NCBI GenBank assembly: GCA_963807675.1 | Contig: CAWECP010000002.1 | Span: 62,001 to 126,000 of the forward strand | Direction: 5' to 3' | DNA length: 64,000 bases | DNA from: Bog-473 sp963807675 | GTDB taxonomy: Bacteria; Actinomycetota; Acidimicrobiia; Acidimicrobiales; RAAP-2 | In this document: positions 1 through 10,669 of the stretch, piece by piece | Layout of the letters: each line of letters opens with the position of its first letter | Numbering within the stretch: position 1 is the stretch's first letter | Translations under genes and position numbers: made by a program | The notes under the pieces: model-generated | What the model saw: only the letters and a program-made list of their open reading frames with translations | Database searches by the model: none | Told to the model about the DNA's origin: nothing

Positions 1-408
1 GAAGGCGGCCCCAATCGACAGGGGCAGCGCCACCACCACGGCGATGATGGACGATTGCAGGGTCCCCGCAATGATGGGCCAGGCGCCGAACTGCGAACCG
101 GCGGCGTGGGCCACGCCGTGCGTGTAGACGGTGGCGCCGTAACTCTGGCCGTAGGTCCAGTTCTTGCCGTAGAGGAAATACCAGCCGTTGACCCGGATGG
201 CCGGCCACGCCTTGTGGGCGAGGACGGCGAGGGCGAAGACCAGCGCGGCGAGCGGCAGGTAGATGGCCACCCGGGCGCTCCAGCGCCAGCCGAACTCCTC
301 GTGGGCCAGGAACCAGTTCGCCACCCGCCGGTGCACCGGGTCCACGCTGGGCCGTTGCCCGGACGGCGCGGCGGGGAGGTCCCCCGCCGCGCCGTCGGCG
401 GACGTCAT
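1..408 (-). CDS. pstC: Phosphate ABC transporter permease PstC (N-terminal part, runs off the window)
   Basis: PstC is one of the two membrane permeases of the high-affinity phosphate importer. The first 136 residues are visible and the gene continues past the window edge. The translation shows a cytoplasmic lead of about 45 residues and a first membrane segment (IYLPLAALVFALAVLAHKA). It then has the family's soluble stretch NGWYFLYGKNW and the start of the permease core (AWPIIAGTLQSSIIAVVVAL). The ATG directly abuts the pstS stop codon, so the two are surely co-transcribed. Identification rests on family knowledge of PstC sequence patterns and on the neighbours pstS and pstB. Confidence 0.9.
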   Translation of the reverse strand, partial: MTSADGAAGDLPAAPSGQRPSVDPVHRRVANWFLAHEEFGWRWSARVAIYLPLAALVFALAVLAHKAWPAIRVNGWYFLYGKNWTYGQSYGATVYTHGVAHAAGSQFGAWPIIAGTLQSSIIAVVVALPLSIGAAF

Positions 409-1539
409 CTAGGAAATGCCCTCGATCTGCTTCAGCGACTGTGCCTCGACCTTTGAGGGCAGGGGCTGGAAGTCGACCTGGGCCAGGTACGTCGTGTTGG
501 CGCCGTCCTTCGGGTTGATGGCCCACTCGAGGAAGGAGCGGATGCCCTTGGCCGACGTGCTGCTCGACTGCTGTGTCGACACGATGGCGTACTCGTAGTT
601 GATGATCGGGTAGCCGCCGCTGGCCGGGCCGTAGATCAGCGAGATGGTCCCGCTGGCGGGCGTCTTCTTGACGAAGGACGCCGCCTCGGCAGCGATGGAC
701 GCCTGCGTCGGCACCTCGTACTGGCCCTTGGCGTTCTGCAGCTGGGCGTAACCGAGGCCGGCCTGCAGGGCCTGGGTCAGGTAGCTGATGCCGACGTAGG
801 CGATGCAGCCCGGCGTGGCCTTGCAGCCCGTGACCATGCCCGAGTTGCCGGTCTCACCGAGCGCGCCCGGCGCCGACGGCCACGGCACGGTGGTGTTGTA
901 GCCGATCTTCGTGCCCCAGCCCGACGGGTCCGTCTTGGAGAGGAACGTCGTGAAGAGGAACGTGTCACCGCTGCTGTCCGAGCGGTGCAGGGTCACGATC
1001 GGGATGTTCGGCAGCGTCACGCCCGGGTTGAGGCTGGCGATCTGCGAGTCGTTCCACGAGGTGATGGTGCCCTGGTAGATGGCCGAGAGCACCTTGCCCG
1101 TCAGCTTCAGGTGGGTCAGGACGCCCGGGATGTTGTAGGCCACGATCTGCGCCGAAATGGCCAGCGGGATGTTCTTCAGATTCGGGTTGGCCGTCAGATC
1201 GCTCGGCGGCAGGTAGGCGTCGGACGCGCCGATGTCGACCGTGCCGTTCGTGGCGTCGGAGATCCCGGTGCCCGAACCCGTTCCGGCGGTCTGTACGGTC
1301 ACGCTGGGGTACTTCTGCGTGTAGCCGCCCGCCCACAGGTTGAAGAGCGGGTAGAGCAGGGTGCTGCCGGTTTCCGTCAGCGTCCCGCCGGGCGGCGTCT
1401 CGACGCCGCTGCTGGGCAGTTTGACGCTCTGGGCGCCGGCCGCGGCCGAGCTGAGGACGACCGAGCTCAGCGCGAGTCCCGCCGCGACGGAGGCGATCAC
1501 ACCCCGCTTCAGTCGTGTCGTTCCCAACGATTTGGTCAC
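409..1539 (-). CDS. pstS: Phosphate ABC transporter substrate-binding protein PstS
   Basis: This 376-residue protein is the extracytoplasmic phosphate-binding subunit of the Pst importer. The GTG start is chosen because AAGGAGAG lies just upstream; longer open frames on this strand are read-through. A signal peptide is followed by an AGA-QS cleavage site. I see no lipobox cysteine, so the protein looks secreted rather than lipid-anchored, which is unusual for a monoderm PstS. Phosphate-binding signatures are TETGSTLLYPL, AGTGSGTGI, DIGASDAY and RSDSSGDTF. It sits between pstB (upstream, 137 bp gap) and pstC (downstream, no gap). Confidence 0.93.
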   Translation of the reverse strand: MTKSLGTTRLKRGVIASVAAGLALSSVVLSSAAAGAQSVKLPSSGVETPPGGTLTETGSTLLYPLFNLWAGGYTQKYPSVTVQTAGTGSGTGISDATNGTVDIGASDAYLPPSDLTANPNLKNIPLAISAQIVAYNIPGVLTHLKLTGKVLSAIYQGTITSWNDSQIASLNPGVTLPNIPIVTLHRSDSSGDTFLFTTFLSKTDPSGWGTKIGYNTTVPWPSAPGALGETGNSGMVTGCKATPGCIAYVGISYLTQALQAGLGYAQLQNAKGQYEVPTQASIAAEAASFVKKTPASGTISLIYGPASGGYPIINYEYAIVSTQQSSSTSAKGIRSFLEWAINPKDGANTTYLAQVDFQPLPSKVEAQSLKQIEGIS

Positions 1540-1676
1540 AGGTTCTCTCCTTGTGATGGTGGTTGTGTTTGGTGTTGCTCTTGACGATCGAGTGGTCGTG
1601 GTCACCGCTTTCGTGCTGCGTCCGCTCTGTCCCCGCCGCCCGCCGGAGTCCGCCTTCTCGCCGAGGACCTCGCGCC

Positions 1677-2458
<782 letters not shown>

Positions 2459-2550
2459 CAAGGCTGTCCTCGATGACGGGACTGCTCGGCGGTCGTAACG
2501 GGCTCGTTACGGATTTCGATCGATTCACCGTCTGCCACTGCCAGGACGGT

Positions 2551-2612
2551 AGCTTAGGCCAGGTAAACGGGCGGCTACGACTCCGCAATCTCCAGGTGAA
2601 CATTTGGCTCAC
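2551..2612 (-). promoter_or_regulatory. Promoter of the pst operon with PHO-box-like direct repeats
   Basis: Read on the minus strand, GTGAGCC (2612-2606) and GTTCACC (2601-2595) are spaced exactly 11 bp. A further GTTTACC (2568-2562) lies 33 bp (3 x 11) downstream. A TAAGCT hexamer at 2556-2551 fits a -10 box, with no clear -35. Known actinobacterial PhoP boxes are 11-nt direct repeats of GTTCACC type, so phosphate-dependent activation is inferred. Confidence 0.6.
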
Positions 2613-2704
2613 GTTTTGATGTCCTGATGACATCCGGGTTATCTCAGGACGGACCTCCCGCTTTCCCGTCTGGATGGGACTGAGAAGACGTGTCGGGTGG
2701 CGCC

Positions 2705-3592
2705 TCAGCTCGGGACGGCCGCCGTGCCGGCGTTCGCCGCCACCTGTGCCAGGGCATCGCGGTGCGACGCCGCGATGGCGGTGACGATGCCGGGCGACAG
2801 CGCCACCACGGCGAGCGCGGCCAGCGCGGCGGGGATGGACACGACGAGCGCGACGGTGGTGGAGGAGAAGGCGCACAGGTAGGCGAGGAAGGTCAGCCAA
2901 CCGGCCAGCAGGCCGGCGATCCACCACCGCAGCACCCGGGCCCGGGCGGGATGGCCCGTCGGCAGGCAGTCGCGCACGGCGGCGTAGGGGATCCACAGGT
3001 TCGCCACCGGCACGAACCAGGAGCCGACGCCCCAGGCCGGCGAGCAGCGCGACGGGATGCCGAGCGCCCGCCCGGCCGCGGCCGCCCGGTGTTGCCAGAC
3101 GCACGCCAGCACAATGGCGGCCACGCGCGAGCAGGCCGACGATCAGCATGAGCGGGTTGAGGCCGCTGCCGCCGTGGTACGGCGGCGGTGTCGCGCCCAC
3201 CTGCGCGTCGTGGTAGTCGATGCGGAACTGGTGGCCGATGGAGCGCAGCTGGCTGGCGTTCACGCGCACCATGACCAGTGCCACGATGCAGTAGACGGCC
3301 GGAACGGCCACGGCGACGCGCGCCGCCGGCACGAGGTACATCTCGTCGTTGACGTACCCGGCCGTGTTGAAGGTGTTCAGCCGCTCCGACGCCACGGCCC
3401 ACGGGGCCGCCACCGCCGGCGCGCCCACCGGCGCCGCCGCGCTGGCCCATGGCGGCGGGGGCGGGTGCTGGGGCAGCACGGTCGCCTCGGTCCAGGCGTA
3501 GCCGTCCCACCACCGTTGTCCCGGGCCGCCGGCCGGGTCCGGGTACCAACCCGGGGAGCACCCGGGTAGCCGGTGCCCATGTGGTCGCTCAC
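2705..3592 (-). CDS. DUF2510/DUF4328 membrane protein (frameshifted)
   Basis: The protein starts with a DUF2510-type motif (WYPDPAGGPGQRWWDGY). A proline-rich linker follows, then a multi-helix DUF4328 region with the typical SWFVPVANLWIPYAAVRD segment and several hydrophobic helices. The GTG at 3592 is chosen because GGAGG lies eight bases upstream. The coding frame breaks near 3555 (one missing or two extra bases) and near 3125 (one extra base). Function is unknown; family members are membrane proteins of actinobacteria. An apparent fusion with pstB on this strand is only read-through after the frame breaks. Confidence 0.65.
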
Positions 3593-3680
3593 CCCCACAT
3601 CCTCCCAGAGCGACGGGCCGCCACTGACACGCTCGGCCCGATTCCGTGCCCGGCACCGCCGCGCCGTAGCCTGCGGTCGC

Positions 3681-4624
3681 GTGCGTATCTTCGTCGCCGG
3701 CGGCACGGGCGCCATCGGCCGCCCCCTGGTGACCGCCCTCGCCGCGGCCGGTCACGAGGTCACGGTGTTCTCCCGCCACGCCGGGAAGGTGGCCGCCCTG
3801 GGCGTGCCCGACGTCGTGCCGGCGGTCGGCGACGCCTTCGACGCCGAGTCGTTGACACGGGCCGTGCGGGACGCAGCGCCCGAGGTGGTCATCAACCAGC
3901 TGACGAACCTGGCCCGGTCGGTCAACCCGATCGCCGTCAAGCGCGGCTTCGACCGGACCAGCCGGCTGCGGCGCGAGGTTGCGGCAACCCTCGTGCGGGC
4001 CGCCGCCGCGGCCGGGGCACGCCGCGTCGTCGCGCAGAGCATCTCGTTCGCCTACCGGCCGGGACCCGGCGTGCGCACCGAGGCCGACCCGCTGTGGACC
4101 GGTGCCGGCGGCCAGATCGGCCAGCTGACGAATTCGGTGGCGGCGCTCGAGTCGGCCACGCTGGGCGACGCCGCGCCCGAGCGGCGTGGTCCTGCGCTAC
4201 GGCTCCTTCTACGGTCCGGGCACCTACTTGGCCCCGGGCGGCCTCTACACCTCCATGCTGGCTCGGCGCCTGCTGCCCCTCCCCGGTGCCGGCGGCGGCC
4301 TCTTCGGCCTGCTGCACGTCGACGACGCGGTGTCGGCCACCGTCGCCGCGCTCGACGGCCCGACCGGCGTCTTCAACGTGGTCGACGACGTGCCCGCGCC
4401 GGCGTCCGAGTGGATGCCGATGGTGGCGGGCCTGCTGGGCGCCAAGCCGCCGCGTCGGATCCCCGAGTCGCTGGCCCGCGTCGGGGCGGGCAAGTTCCTC
4501 GCCTACCTGCTGTGCGATCAGCCGGCAGTGTCCAACCGGCGGGCGCGCACCGAGCTGGGCTGGACGCCCGGTCCACCCGGACTGGCACGAGGGACTGCCC
4601 GCCGTGCTGGCGGCCCCCTCGTAG
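3681..4624 (+). CDS. NAD(P)-dependent epimerase/dehydratase family protein (two frame breaks)
   Basis: This is an extended short-chain dehydrogenase of roughly 314 residues. The nucleotide-binding motif FVAGGTGAIGRPL stands at the very N-terminus, which supports the GTG start. Later family features are RRVVAQSISFAY and VVLRYGSFYGPGT, and the C-terminal substrate region ends in ELGWTP-VHPDWHEGLP. The frame shifts by one extra base near 4180 (between ER and VVLRYG) and again near 4572 (between TP and VHPDW). The substrate cannot be told: members act on nucleotide sugars or related compounds. It is divergent from the DUF4328 gene. Confidence 0.75.
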
Positions 4625-4681
4625 CGCCACCCTCGACCCGCTCGTGGCGCAATCGGCGGCGCGGGGTTCACAATTCCTCTC

Positions 4682-5608
4682 GTGCGTCGCCTCGTCCCCC
4701 TGGTGCTGGTCGGACTCCTCGGCCTCGGCGTGGTCGCGGGGGCTGTCATCGGGGCCGCCGGCTCACCTCCTCCGGGCCCGCCGGCGCGGAGCTCGGGCCC
4801 CGCGCCGGCCGTGTGGGTGGCCCACCTGCTGGCCACGACGGCCGAGGCCGGCACGGCGCACTTCGCCTACACGCACGTCACCACCAGCCCCGTTCCCGAC
4901 CTGCGCGGCTCGCTCAGCGGGAGCGGGGTGGTCGACTTCGAACGCGGCGACGTCGAGGTGACCGAGGTCGACCACCAGATCGAGTTCGAGGCCACCGGGC
5001 TGGCCCCCACCCGGGCCGTGCCGGTCACCAGCACCGTGGAGCAGATCGGCATCGGCTCGACCGTCTATCGACGCCTCCCCGTCGGGCGCCCGGGTCATCC
5101 GTCGTGGATGACGTTGCCGTTCCCGCGGCAGGCGGACAGCCAGCTCGGGTTGTCGACGGCCCTCAACGCCGCCGTGGCATTGGACGCTCTCGTCGGGCCC
5201 GACCCGGTCGTCGGTGTGCGCGACGAGGGACCGTCCATGGTCGACGGCGTGGCCGCGACCAAGTACGTGGTGACCACCGCCCCGCCATCGACGTGTTCCT
5301 CGACGCGCGCGACGGCGCCCAGGGTGGCTCAGCGACCGAGCACGGTATGGGTCGACGGGCAGGGGCGTCTGGTGCAGGTGCGCAGCTCGGAGTACGACGG
5401 GGGTTTCCCGGCGGCCGCGGTGCGCCGTGTGCCGGGGCTCGCAGGGTTCCCGACAGGCCCGACCGTCACCGCGGCCACGTTGACCTTTTCGGCCTTCGGC
5501 TCCCCGGTGCAGATCGCCGCGCCGCCCCCGAGCGCCCAGGTGCAGACCGGGTCCAGCACCGGCGCCGTCATCACCCTCAAATCGTGCGGCTCCTCCCGTC
5601 ACTCCTGA
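4682..5608 (+). CDS. Secreted or membrane-anchored protein of unknown function, possibly LppX/LolA-like
   Basis: The 308-residue product begins with a signal peptide or anchor (LVPLVLVGLLGLGVVAGAVIGAA) and a short proline-rich linker. A domain follows that reads like actinobacterial lipoprotein-fold proteins: alternating strands such as AHFAYTHVTTS, GSGVVDFERGDVEVTE, TKYVVTT and VWVDGQGRLVQVR. The WVD-GQGRLVQ segment is typical of LppX/LprG-like or RsgI-like domains. There is no lipobox cysteine. The reading frame is intact, unlike both flanking genes. The family assignment is an inference from pattern only. Confidence 0.55.
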   Translation: MRRLVPLVLVGLLGLGVVAGAVIGAAGSPPPGPPARSSGPAPAVWVAHLLATTAEAGTAHFAYTHVTTSPVPDLRGSLSGSGVVDFERGDVEVTEVDHQIEFEATGLAPTRAVPVTSTVEQIGIGSTVYRRLPVGRPGHPSWMTLPFPRQADSQLGLSTALNAAVALDALVGPDPVVGVRDEGPSMVDGVAATKYVVTTAPPSTCSSTRATAPRVAQRPSTVWVDGQGRLVQVRSSEYDGGFPAAAVRRVPGLAGFPTGPTVTAATLTFSAFGSPVQIAAPPPSAQVQTGSSTGAVITLKSCGSSRHS

Positions 5609-5639
5609 CGTCGTCGCTCCGTCCGCCCTCGCCGTTCCT

Positions 5640-6847
5640 TCACCCCCCGATGGGCAGCCCGAGGGCCGCACCCACGGCACCGACCACACCGGCGCAGACG
5701 AGCGTGAGAACGACGCTGCGGCGCAGACCGACGATCGCCCCAGCTGCGCCGGCCAGGACGAAGACCTGCCACACGTGAGCGATGGCCAGCGCGAGCGGGA
5801 TCGACGCGCCCGCGATGGCACCGATGGCCGCCGGGCCGGCACCGCTCAAGAACGACTGCGCGAACCGGTTTGCGCGCAGCGCACCGAAGTGGCGGGCGCC
5901 GGCGATGACGAAGGCGAACGAGGGGAGAAACGCCACCAGCGCCGCCAGCAGCGCGCCGCCGAGCCCGTCGGCGGCGTAACCGACGACCGCCACCGTCTGT
6001 ACGACCGGCCCGGGGGTGATCTGTCCCAGCGCCACGCCGTTGAGGAACTGCGCGTTCGTCATCCAGTGGTAGTGGTGGACCGCGTCGGCCTGCATCAGCG
6101 GGATGATGACGAACCCGCCACCGAACGACAGCGCGCCCACCTTGAGCGCCACCCACGTCAGCGCGCCCAGGCCACCCGTCACCGCCACGCCGAGCAGGGG
6201 GACCACGAAGCCGTGCAGCGCGTGCGGCGGTCGCTGCCCGACCCGACAACGGCGACCTCGGCCAACCCGCAGCCGAGCAACACGAGCACGAGGAATGTGC
6301 CGACGGTCGCGGCAGCCGCGCCGCCGGCGACGGCGTAGGCGACCCAGCGGACCTGGCCGCGCCCGCGCGCCGCCGTCCGGCGCCAGCTGGCCGGCACGAG
6401 CCCGAGCGCCGCGTTGACGGCGACGGCGGCCACCGCCGCCCCGGCGCCCAGCGCGGCGCCCTGATCCAGGTCGGCGGGTGCGCCGGCCAGGAACACGGCG
6501 GCGAGCGGCGATGATGAGCGGCAAGCCCGGGACAGATGAAGCACGCGCCGCCGATCAGCGCGCCGGCCACGCCCCGCAGGCGCCAGGCGCAGAAGATGGC
6601 CAGCTGCGTGGACGCCGGGCCCGGCAAGCAGGTTGGTCGCCGCGATGGCGTCCTCGAACTCCGTCTCGTCGAGCCATCCCTCGCGCTCGACCGCCAGCCG
6701 GCGCAGCATGGCGATGTGGGTGGGCGGCCCGCCGAAGCCGGTGCAGCCGATGCGACCCCATTCCCGGGCGATCGTGGCGAGGGAGACGTCGGGTCGGTGC
6801 GCCGGGGACCGGCGTCGTCGGGCGGCGACCCGTCGGGCATGCCTCAT
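5640..6847 (-). CDS. chrA: Chromate transporter, two-domain ChrA type (multiple frame breaks)
   Basis: ChrA-family proteins export chromate or related anions across the membrane. The N-terminal CHR domain is recognisable from REWGRIGCTGFGGPPTHIAML and NLLPGP-type residues. The second domain is recognisable from VGALSFGGGFVIIPLMQ, FLNGVALGQITPGPVV and GYAADGLGGALLA. Domain pieces lie in different frames, with changes near 6625, 6515, 6495 and 6225. Three fit one extra base each and the last fits two extra or one missing. All family motifs survive, so this is either a recently broken gene or a sequencing problem. The substrate is not proven; many homologues are of unknown function. Confidence 0.75.
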
Positions 6848-6886
6848 GTTGACAGCCGGCCCGCGGACGCGACGCGCCCCGCCTGC

Positions 6887-7755
6887 TCAGATCAAGGATC
6901 GTCGCCAACTCCTCGAGCGCCGCGATGTGCGCATCGGTGCTGTCGAGCCCGGCGTGCATCGTGTTGACGGAGAGGTGGGTGGCGCCGGCCTCGCGCCAGC
7001 GCCGCGCGTGCTCGGCCAGCTTGTCGTGGTCGCGGGTGCGCGTACTCGAGGCGTCCCTCGAAGCCGGAAGTGCGACAGGTCGCGCCCGGCCTCGGCCGCC
7101 CCCTCGTGGATGATCTCGAGCGCCTCCTCCAGCCCGCCGCCGCGGGCGCACCATGGGGAACCAGCCGTCGGCCGACCGGCCCACCCGGCGCAGGGCCGCC
7201 GGCGCGAAGGCGCCGATCCAGATCGGGATCGGCCGCTGCACCGGCAGGGGCGCCAGCCCCGCCGCCTCGATGTGGTGGAACTGCCCCTCGAAGGTGACGC
7301 TCCGCTGCGTCCACAGCGCCCGCAGCACGGCCACCTGCTCCTCCAAGATGGCGCGCCCGGTGCTCGAAGGGCATGCCCAGCGCGTCGTACTCGACCTTGT
7401 TCCAGCCGATGCCGAGCCCGAGGCGGAAGCGGCCGCCGCAGAGCAGGTCGAGCTCGGCCGCCTGCTTGGCCAGCAACGCCGTCTGGCGCTGCGGCCCGAT
7501 GAGGATGGAGGTGGCGAAGGCGAGATCGGTGACAGCCGGCCAGGTAGGCGAACATGGTGAGCGGCTCGCGGAAGGGGTCGTCGATCGTGTAGGGCCCGCC
7601 GAGGTCGCCGTGCACCGTCGATGTCGCCGCCGAGCACGTGGTCGTACGCCGCCAGGTGGGTGTAGCCGAGGTCCTGCGGCGGCCTGCCCGATGGCGCGCA
7701 CGGCGCCCGGGTCGTGGCCCACCTCGGTCTGGGGGAAGATCACGCCGATGTCCAT
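6887..7755 (-). CDS. F420-dependent LLM-class oxidoreductase, TIGR03619-like (seven frame breaks)
   Basis: The protein is a luciferase-like TIM-barrel oxidoreductase of about 285 residues. The start MDIGVIFPQTEVGHDPGAV and the segments ILIGPQRQTALLAKQAAEL, GGRFRLGLGIGWNKVEYDA and IPIWIGAFAPAALRR match the family of Rv2161c-like enzymes. Those are believed to use cofactor F420. Rebuilding the protein requires seven separate +1 corrections, at about 7680, 7620, 7538, 7360, 7141, 7063 and 7040. The 3' end is uncertain because alternative frames stop at 6887 or 6892. The gene lies about 40 bp upstream of chrA on the same strand. The substrate is unknown. Confidence 0.7.
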
Positions 7756-7852
7756 GGCCGCAGTCTGCCCGCCGCCGGCCCGGCGCGCGCCGCCCGCGAG
7801 CCGCGTGCGGGCCCTCGCGGCGACTCGACCCGGTCCCAGTAGGTTGCGCGCC

Positions 7853-8801
7853 ATGAAGCTCCGCATCTTCGTCGAGCCCCAGCAGGGCGCCAGCTACGAC
7901 GCAGCAGCTGACGGTGGCCCAGGCGGCCGAGGCGCCTCGGCTTCGACGCCTTCTTCCGCTCCGACCACTTCCTCGACCATGGGCGGCGACGGGCTGCCCG
8001 GGCCGACCGACTCCTGGGTCACCCTGGGCGCCATCGCCCGCGAGACCGAGCGCATCCGCCTGGGCACGCTGGTCACCGTCGCCACGTTCCGTCAGCCCGG
8101 GCTGCTCGCCGTTGCAGGTGGCGCAGGTCGACGACATGAGCGGCGGCCGGGTCGAGCTCGGCCTCGGCGCGGGCTGGTACGACGCCGAGCACAGCGCCTA
8201 CGGCGTGCCGTTCCCGCCCACGCGGCGAGCGCTTGGAGCGGCTCGAGGAGCAGTTCGCCATCCTCACCGGCCTGTGGGGCACGCCCGAGGGCGAGACGTT
8301 CAGCTTCGACGGCCGCCACTACCACCTGAAGGACAGCCCGGCGCTGCCCAAGCCGGTCCAGCGAGCCGCACCCGCCGCTCATCGTCGGGCGGCGGCGGCC
8401 CGAAGCGCACGCCGCGCCTGGCCGCCACGTACGCCGACGAGTTCAACCTCGCCTTCTCGTCGGTGGCCGACACCGAGGCGCAGTTCGGCCGCGTGCGGGC
8501 CGCCTGTGAGGAGCGCGGCCGCGACCCGCAGACGCTGCGGCTGTCCGCCGCACAGGTCGTGTGCTGCGGGGCGGACGAGGCCGAGTTCGAGCGCCGGGCC
8601 GCCAACATCGGCCGCCAGCCCGACGAGCTGCGCCAGCACGGCGCCGCCGGCACGCCCGACGAGGTGGTGGCCCGGCTCGAGGCCTTCTCGGGCATCGGCG
8701 CCGAGACGGTCTACCTGCAGGTGCTCGACCTCGACGATCTGGACCACCTGGACCTGCTGGCCCAGGAGGTCCTGCCCCGGGTGGCCTCGCTCCCGGGCTG
8801 A
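7853..8801 (+). CDS. F420-dependent LLM-class oxidoreductase, TIGR03560-like (seven frame breaks)
   Basis: The start MKLRIFVEPQQGASYDA, the segments GFDAFFRSDHFL, ETERIRLGTLVTVATFRQPG and GGRVELGLGAGWYDAEH, and the C-terminal QVLDLDDLDHL match the Rv1855c-like branch. Members are luciferase-like enzymes thought to use F420. As in the divergent neighbour, seven +1 insertions must be removed (about 7903, 7930, 7975, 8114, 8228, 8362 and 8389). After 8400 the frame is open to the stop. The reaction is unknown. Two distinct LLM enzymes back to back suggest a shared redox or catabolic function with the following aldehyde dehydrogenase. Confidence 0.7.
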
Positions 8802-8871
8802 CGAACCCGGCCGACGGGTCGGCCGCCCCGCACCCTCGTTACGCTGGCGGGTGCACCCAGTGGAGGAAGCC

Positions 8872-10641
8872 ATGACCATCACCAGCCGGGGGGCGGTCGC
8901 CCCGACGAGTGAGCAGCCGCCCGCCGGCGCCGGCTCCGCCCCCGCCCCCGCCCCGCCCGACACCGCCGTGCTCGGCCAGGTGGTCGACCTGGTCGCCGAC
9001 CACGCCGCTGGTTGGGCCAAGACCGCGGCCGCCGCCCGGGCCGACCTCCTCGAACGGGTGATCAAGGACACCATGGCGGCCCAGGACGACTGGCTGGCCG
9101 CCGCCTGCGCCGCCAAGGGCCTGACGCCGGGCTCCACCGAGGCGGGCGAGGAGCTCTTCGCCGGCGTCGGCACCTTCGTGCGCATGGCCCGCCTACTCCG
9201 CGACTCGCTCCGGGACATCGCCCGGGACGGCAAGCCGGCCTTCGCCGGCCCGGTCCGGGAGACCGCCGACGGACGCCTCCGGGTCCAGGTCTTGCCGGCC
9301 GGGACCTTCGACCGCATCACGTTCCCCCAGACCACCGCCGAGGTCTGGATGCAGCCCGGCGTCACCCGCGACGCCCTGGCCTCCCAGCAGGCGCCGGCCT
9401 ACGCGGACCCGGTGGCCTACGCCGGCACGGCCCTCGTGCTGGCCGCCGGGAACGTGGCCTCGCTCGGCCCCCGCGATGTGCTGTCCAAGCTCTTCGTGGA
9501 GGGCAAGACGGTCGTCATGAAGGCCAACCCGGTCAACGACTACCTGGTGCCGCACTGGAGCAGGGCCCTGGCCGCGCTCATCGACGCCGGCGTGCTGCGC
9601 ATCGTCGACGGGGGCGCCGAGGTGGGCCGGTACCTGACCGCCCACCCGCGCATCGACGAGGTCCACATCACCGGGTCGGACAAGACCTACGACGCCGTCG
9701 TGTTCGGCCCCGGCGCCGAGGGCGTCGCCCGCAAGGCGGCCGACGAGCCCGTCCTCGACAAGCCCGTGACGGCCGAGCTGGGCAACGTCTCGCCCATCGT
9801 CGTGGTGCCCGGCCGCTGGACCATCGCCGAGCTGCGCTACCAGGCCGAGCACGTGGCCACCATGCTGGTCAACAACGCCGGCTTCAACTGCATCAGCGCC
9901 CGCGTCGTCGTCACCCACGCCGCCTGGCCCCAGCGCGACGCCTTCCTCGGCGCGCTGACCCAGACGCTGGCCGGCATCACCACGCGCCGCGCCTACTACC
10001 CCGGTGCGGCCGGGCGCCGCGACGCCTTCGTCGCCGCCCACCCCGAGGCCGAGGAGCTCGGCGCGGGTCCGCCGGACGCGCTGCCCTGGACCTTCATCGC
10101 CAACGTGCCGCCCGGGCGCACCGACGACATCTGCTTCAACGTGGAGTCGTTCTTCGGGGAGGTGGCCGAGACGGCCCTGCCCGCATCGGACGAGGCGGCC
10201 TTCGTCGACGCCGCCACCGTGTTCTGCAACGACGTCCTGTGGGGCACCCTCGGCGCCACCATCTTGGTCAGCCCGTCGTCACTCAAGGAGCCGGCCGTCG
10301 CCGACGCCGTGGAGCGCGCCGTGGCCGACCTGCGCTACGGCTCAATCGGCGTCAACCTCTGGCACGGCCTGTCCTTCGCCCTGGGCTCCACCACCTGGGG
10401 CGCCTATCCCGGGCACCCGCGCAGCGACATCCAGTCGGGCACGGGCGTGGTGGGCAACGCGGCCATGTTCGGCCATCCCCAGAAGTCGGTCGTGCGCGGC
10501 CCGTTCCGCGCCCGGCCCAAGCCGCCCTGGTTCGCCACGGCGCCCGACGCCTACGACGTCATGCGCCGCTTCGTGGCGTTCGAGGCCGATCCGTCGGCCG
10601 CCAAAATCCCCGGTTTGTTGCTGTCCGCCGTCCGGCACTAG
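8872..10641 (+). CDS. Aldehyde dehydrogenase family protein
   Basis: This intact 589-residue protein has the ALDH layout. The ATG at 8872 follows GGAGG with five bases spacing. Visible landmarks are the cofactor region LVLAAGNVASLGPRDVLSKLF and VVMKANP, and the ITGSDKTYD motif (equivalent to the FTGS loop). ELGNVSPIVVV holds the general-base glutamate, and NNAGFNCISARVVV holds the nucleophilic cysteine. It is longer than the usual 480-500 residues, with an Ala/Pro-rich N-terminal lead of about 30 residues. The natural aldehyde is not identifiable. It lies 70 bp behind the LLM oxidoreductase, so co-transcription is possible. No frame break is present. Confidence 0.85.
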   Translation: MTITSRGAVAPTSEQPPAGAGSAPAPAPPDTAVLGQVVDLVADHAAGWAKTAAAARADLLERVIKDTMAAQDDWLAAACAAKGLTPGSTEAGEELFAGVGTFVRMARLLRDSLRDIARDGKPAFAGPVRETADGRLRVQVLPAGTFDRITFPQTTAEVWMQPGVTRDALASQQAPAYADPVAYAGTALVLAAGNVASLGPRDVLSKLFVEGKTVVMKANPVNDYLVPHWSRALAALIDAGVLRIVDGGAEVGRYLTAHPRIDEVHITGSDKTYDAVVFGPGAEGVARKAADEPVLDKPVTAELGNVSPIVVVPGRWTIAELRYQAEHVATMLVNNAGFNCISARVVVTHAAWPQRDAFLGALTQTLAGITTRRAYYPGAAGRRDAFVAAHPEAEELGAGPPDALPWTFIANVPPGRTDDICFNVESFFGEVAETALPASDEAAFVDAATVFCNDVLWGTLGATILVSPSSLKEPAVADAVERAVADLRYGSIGVNLWHGLSFALGSTTWGAYPGHPRSDIQSGTGVVGNAAMFGHPQKSVVRGPFRARPKPPWFATAPDAYDVMRRFVAFEADPSAAKIPGLLLSAVRH

Positions 10642-10669
10642 CGACGCGCCGGCGCCGGGCGGCGCCGGG

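Noticed and set aside
6887..8801. Widespread programmed +1 frameshifting as a genuine recoding system
   Set aside because: The break sites share no common codon or slippery motif and many simply double a neighbouring base, which fits error or decay better. Kept only as a remote alternative.
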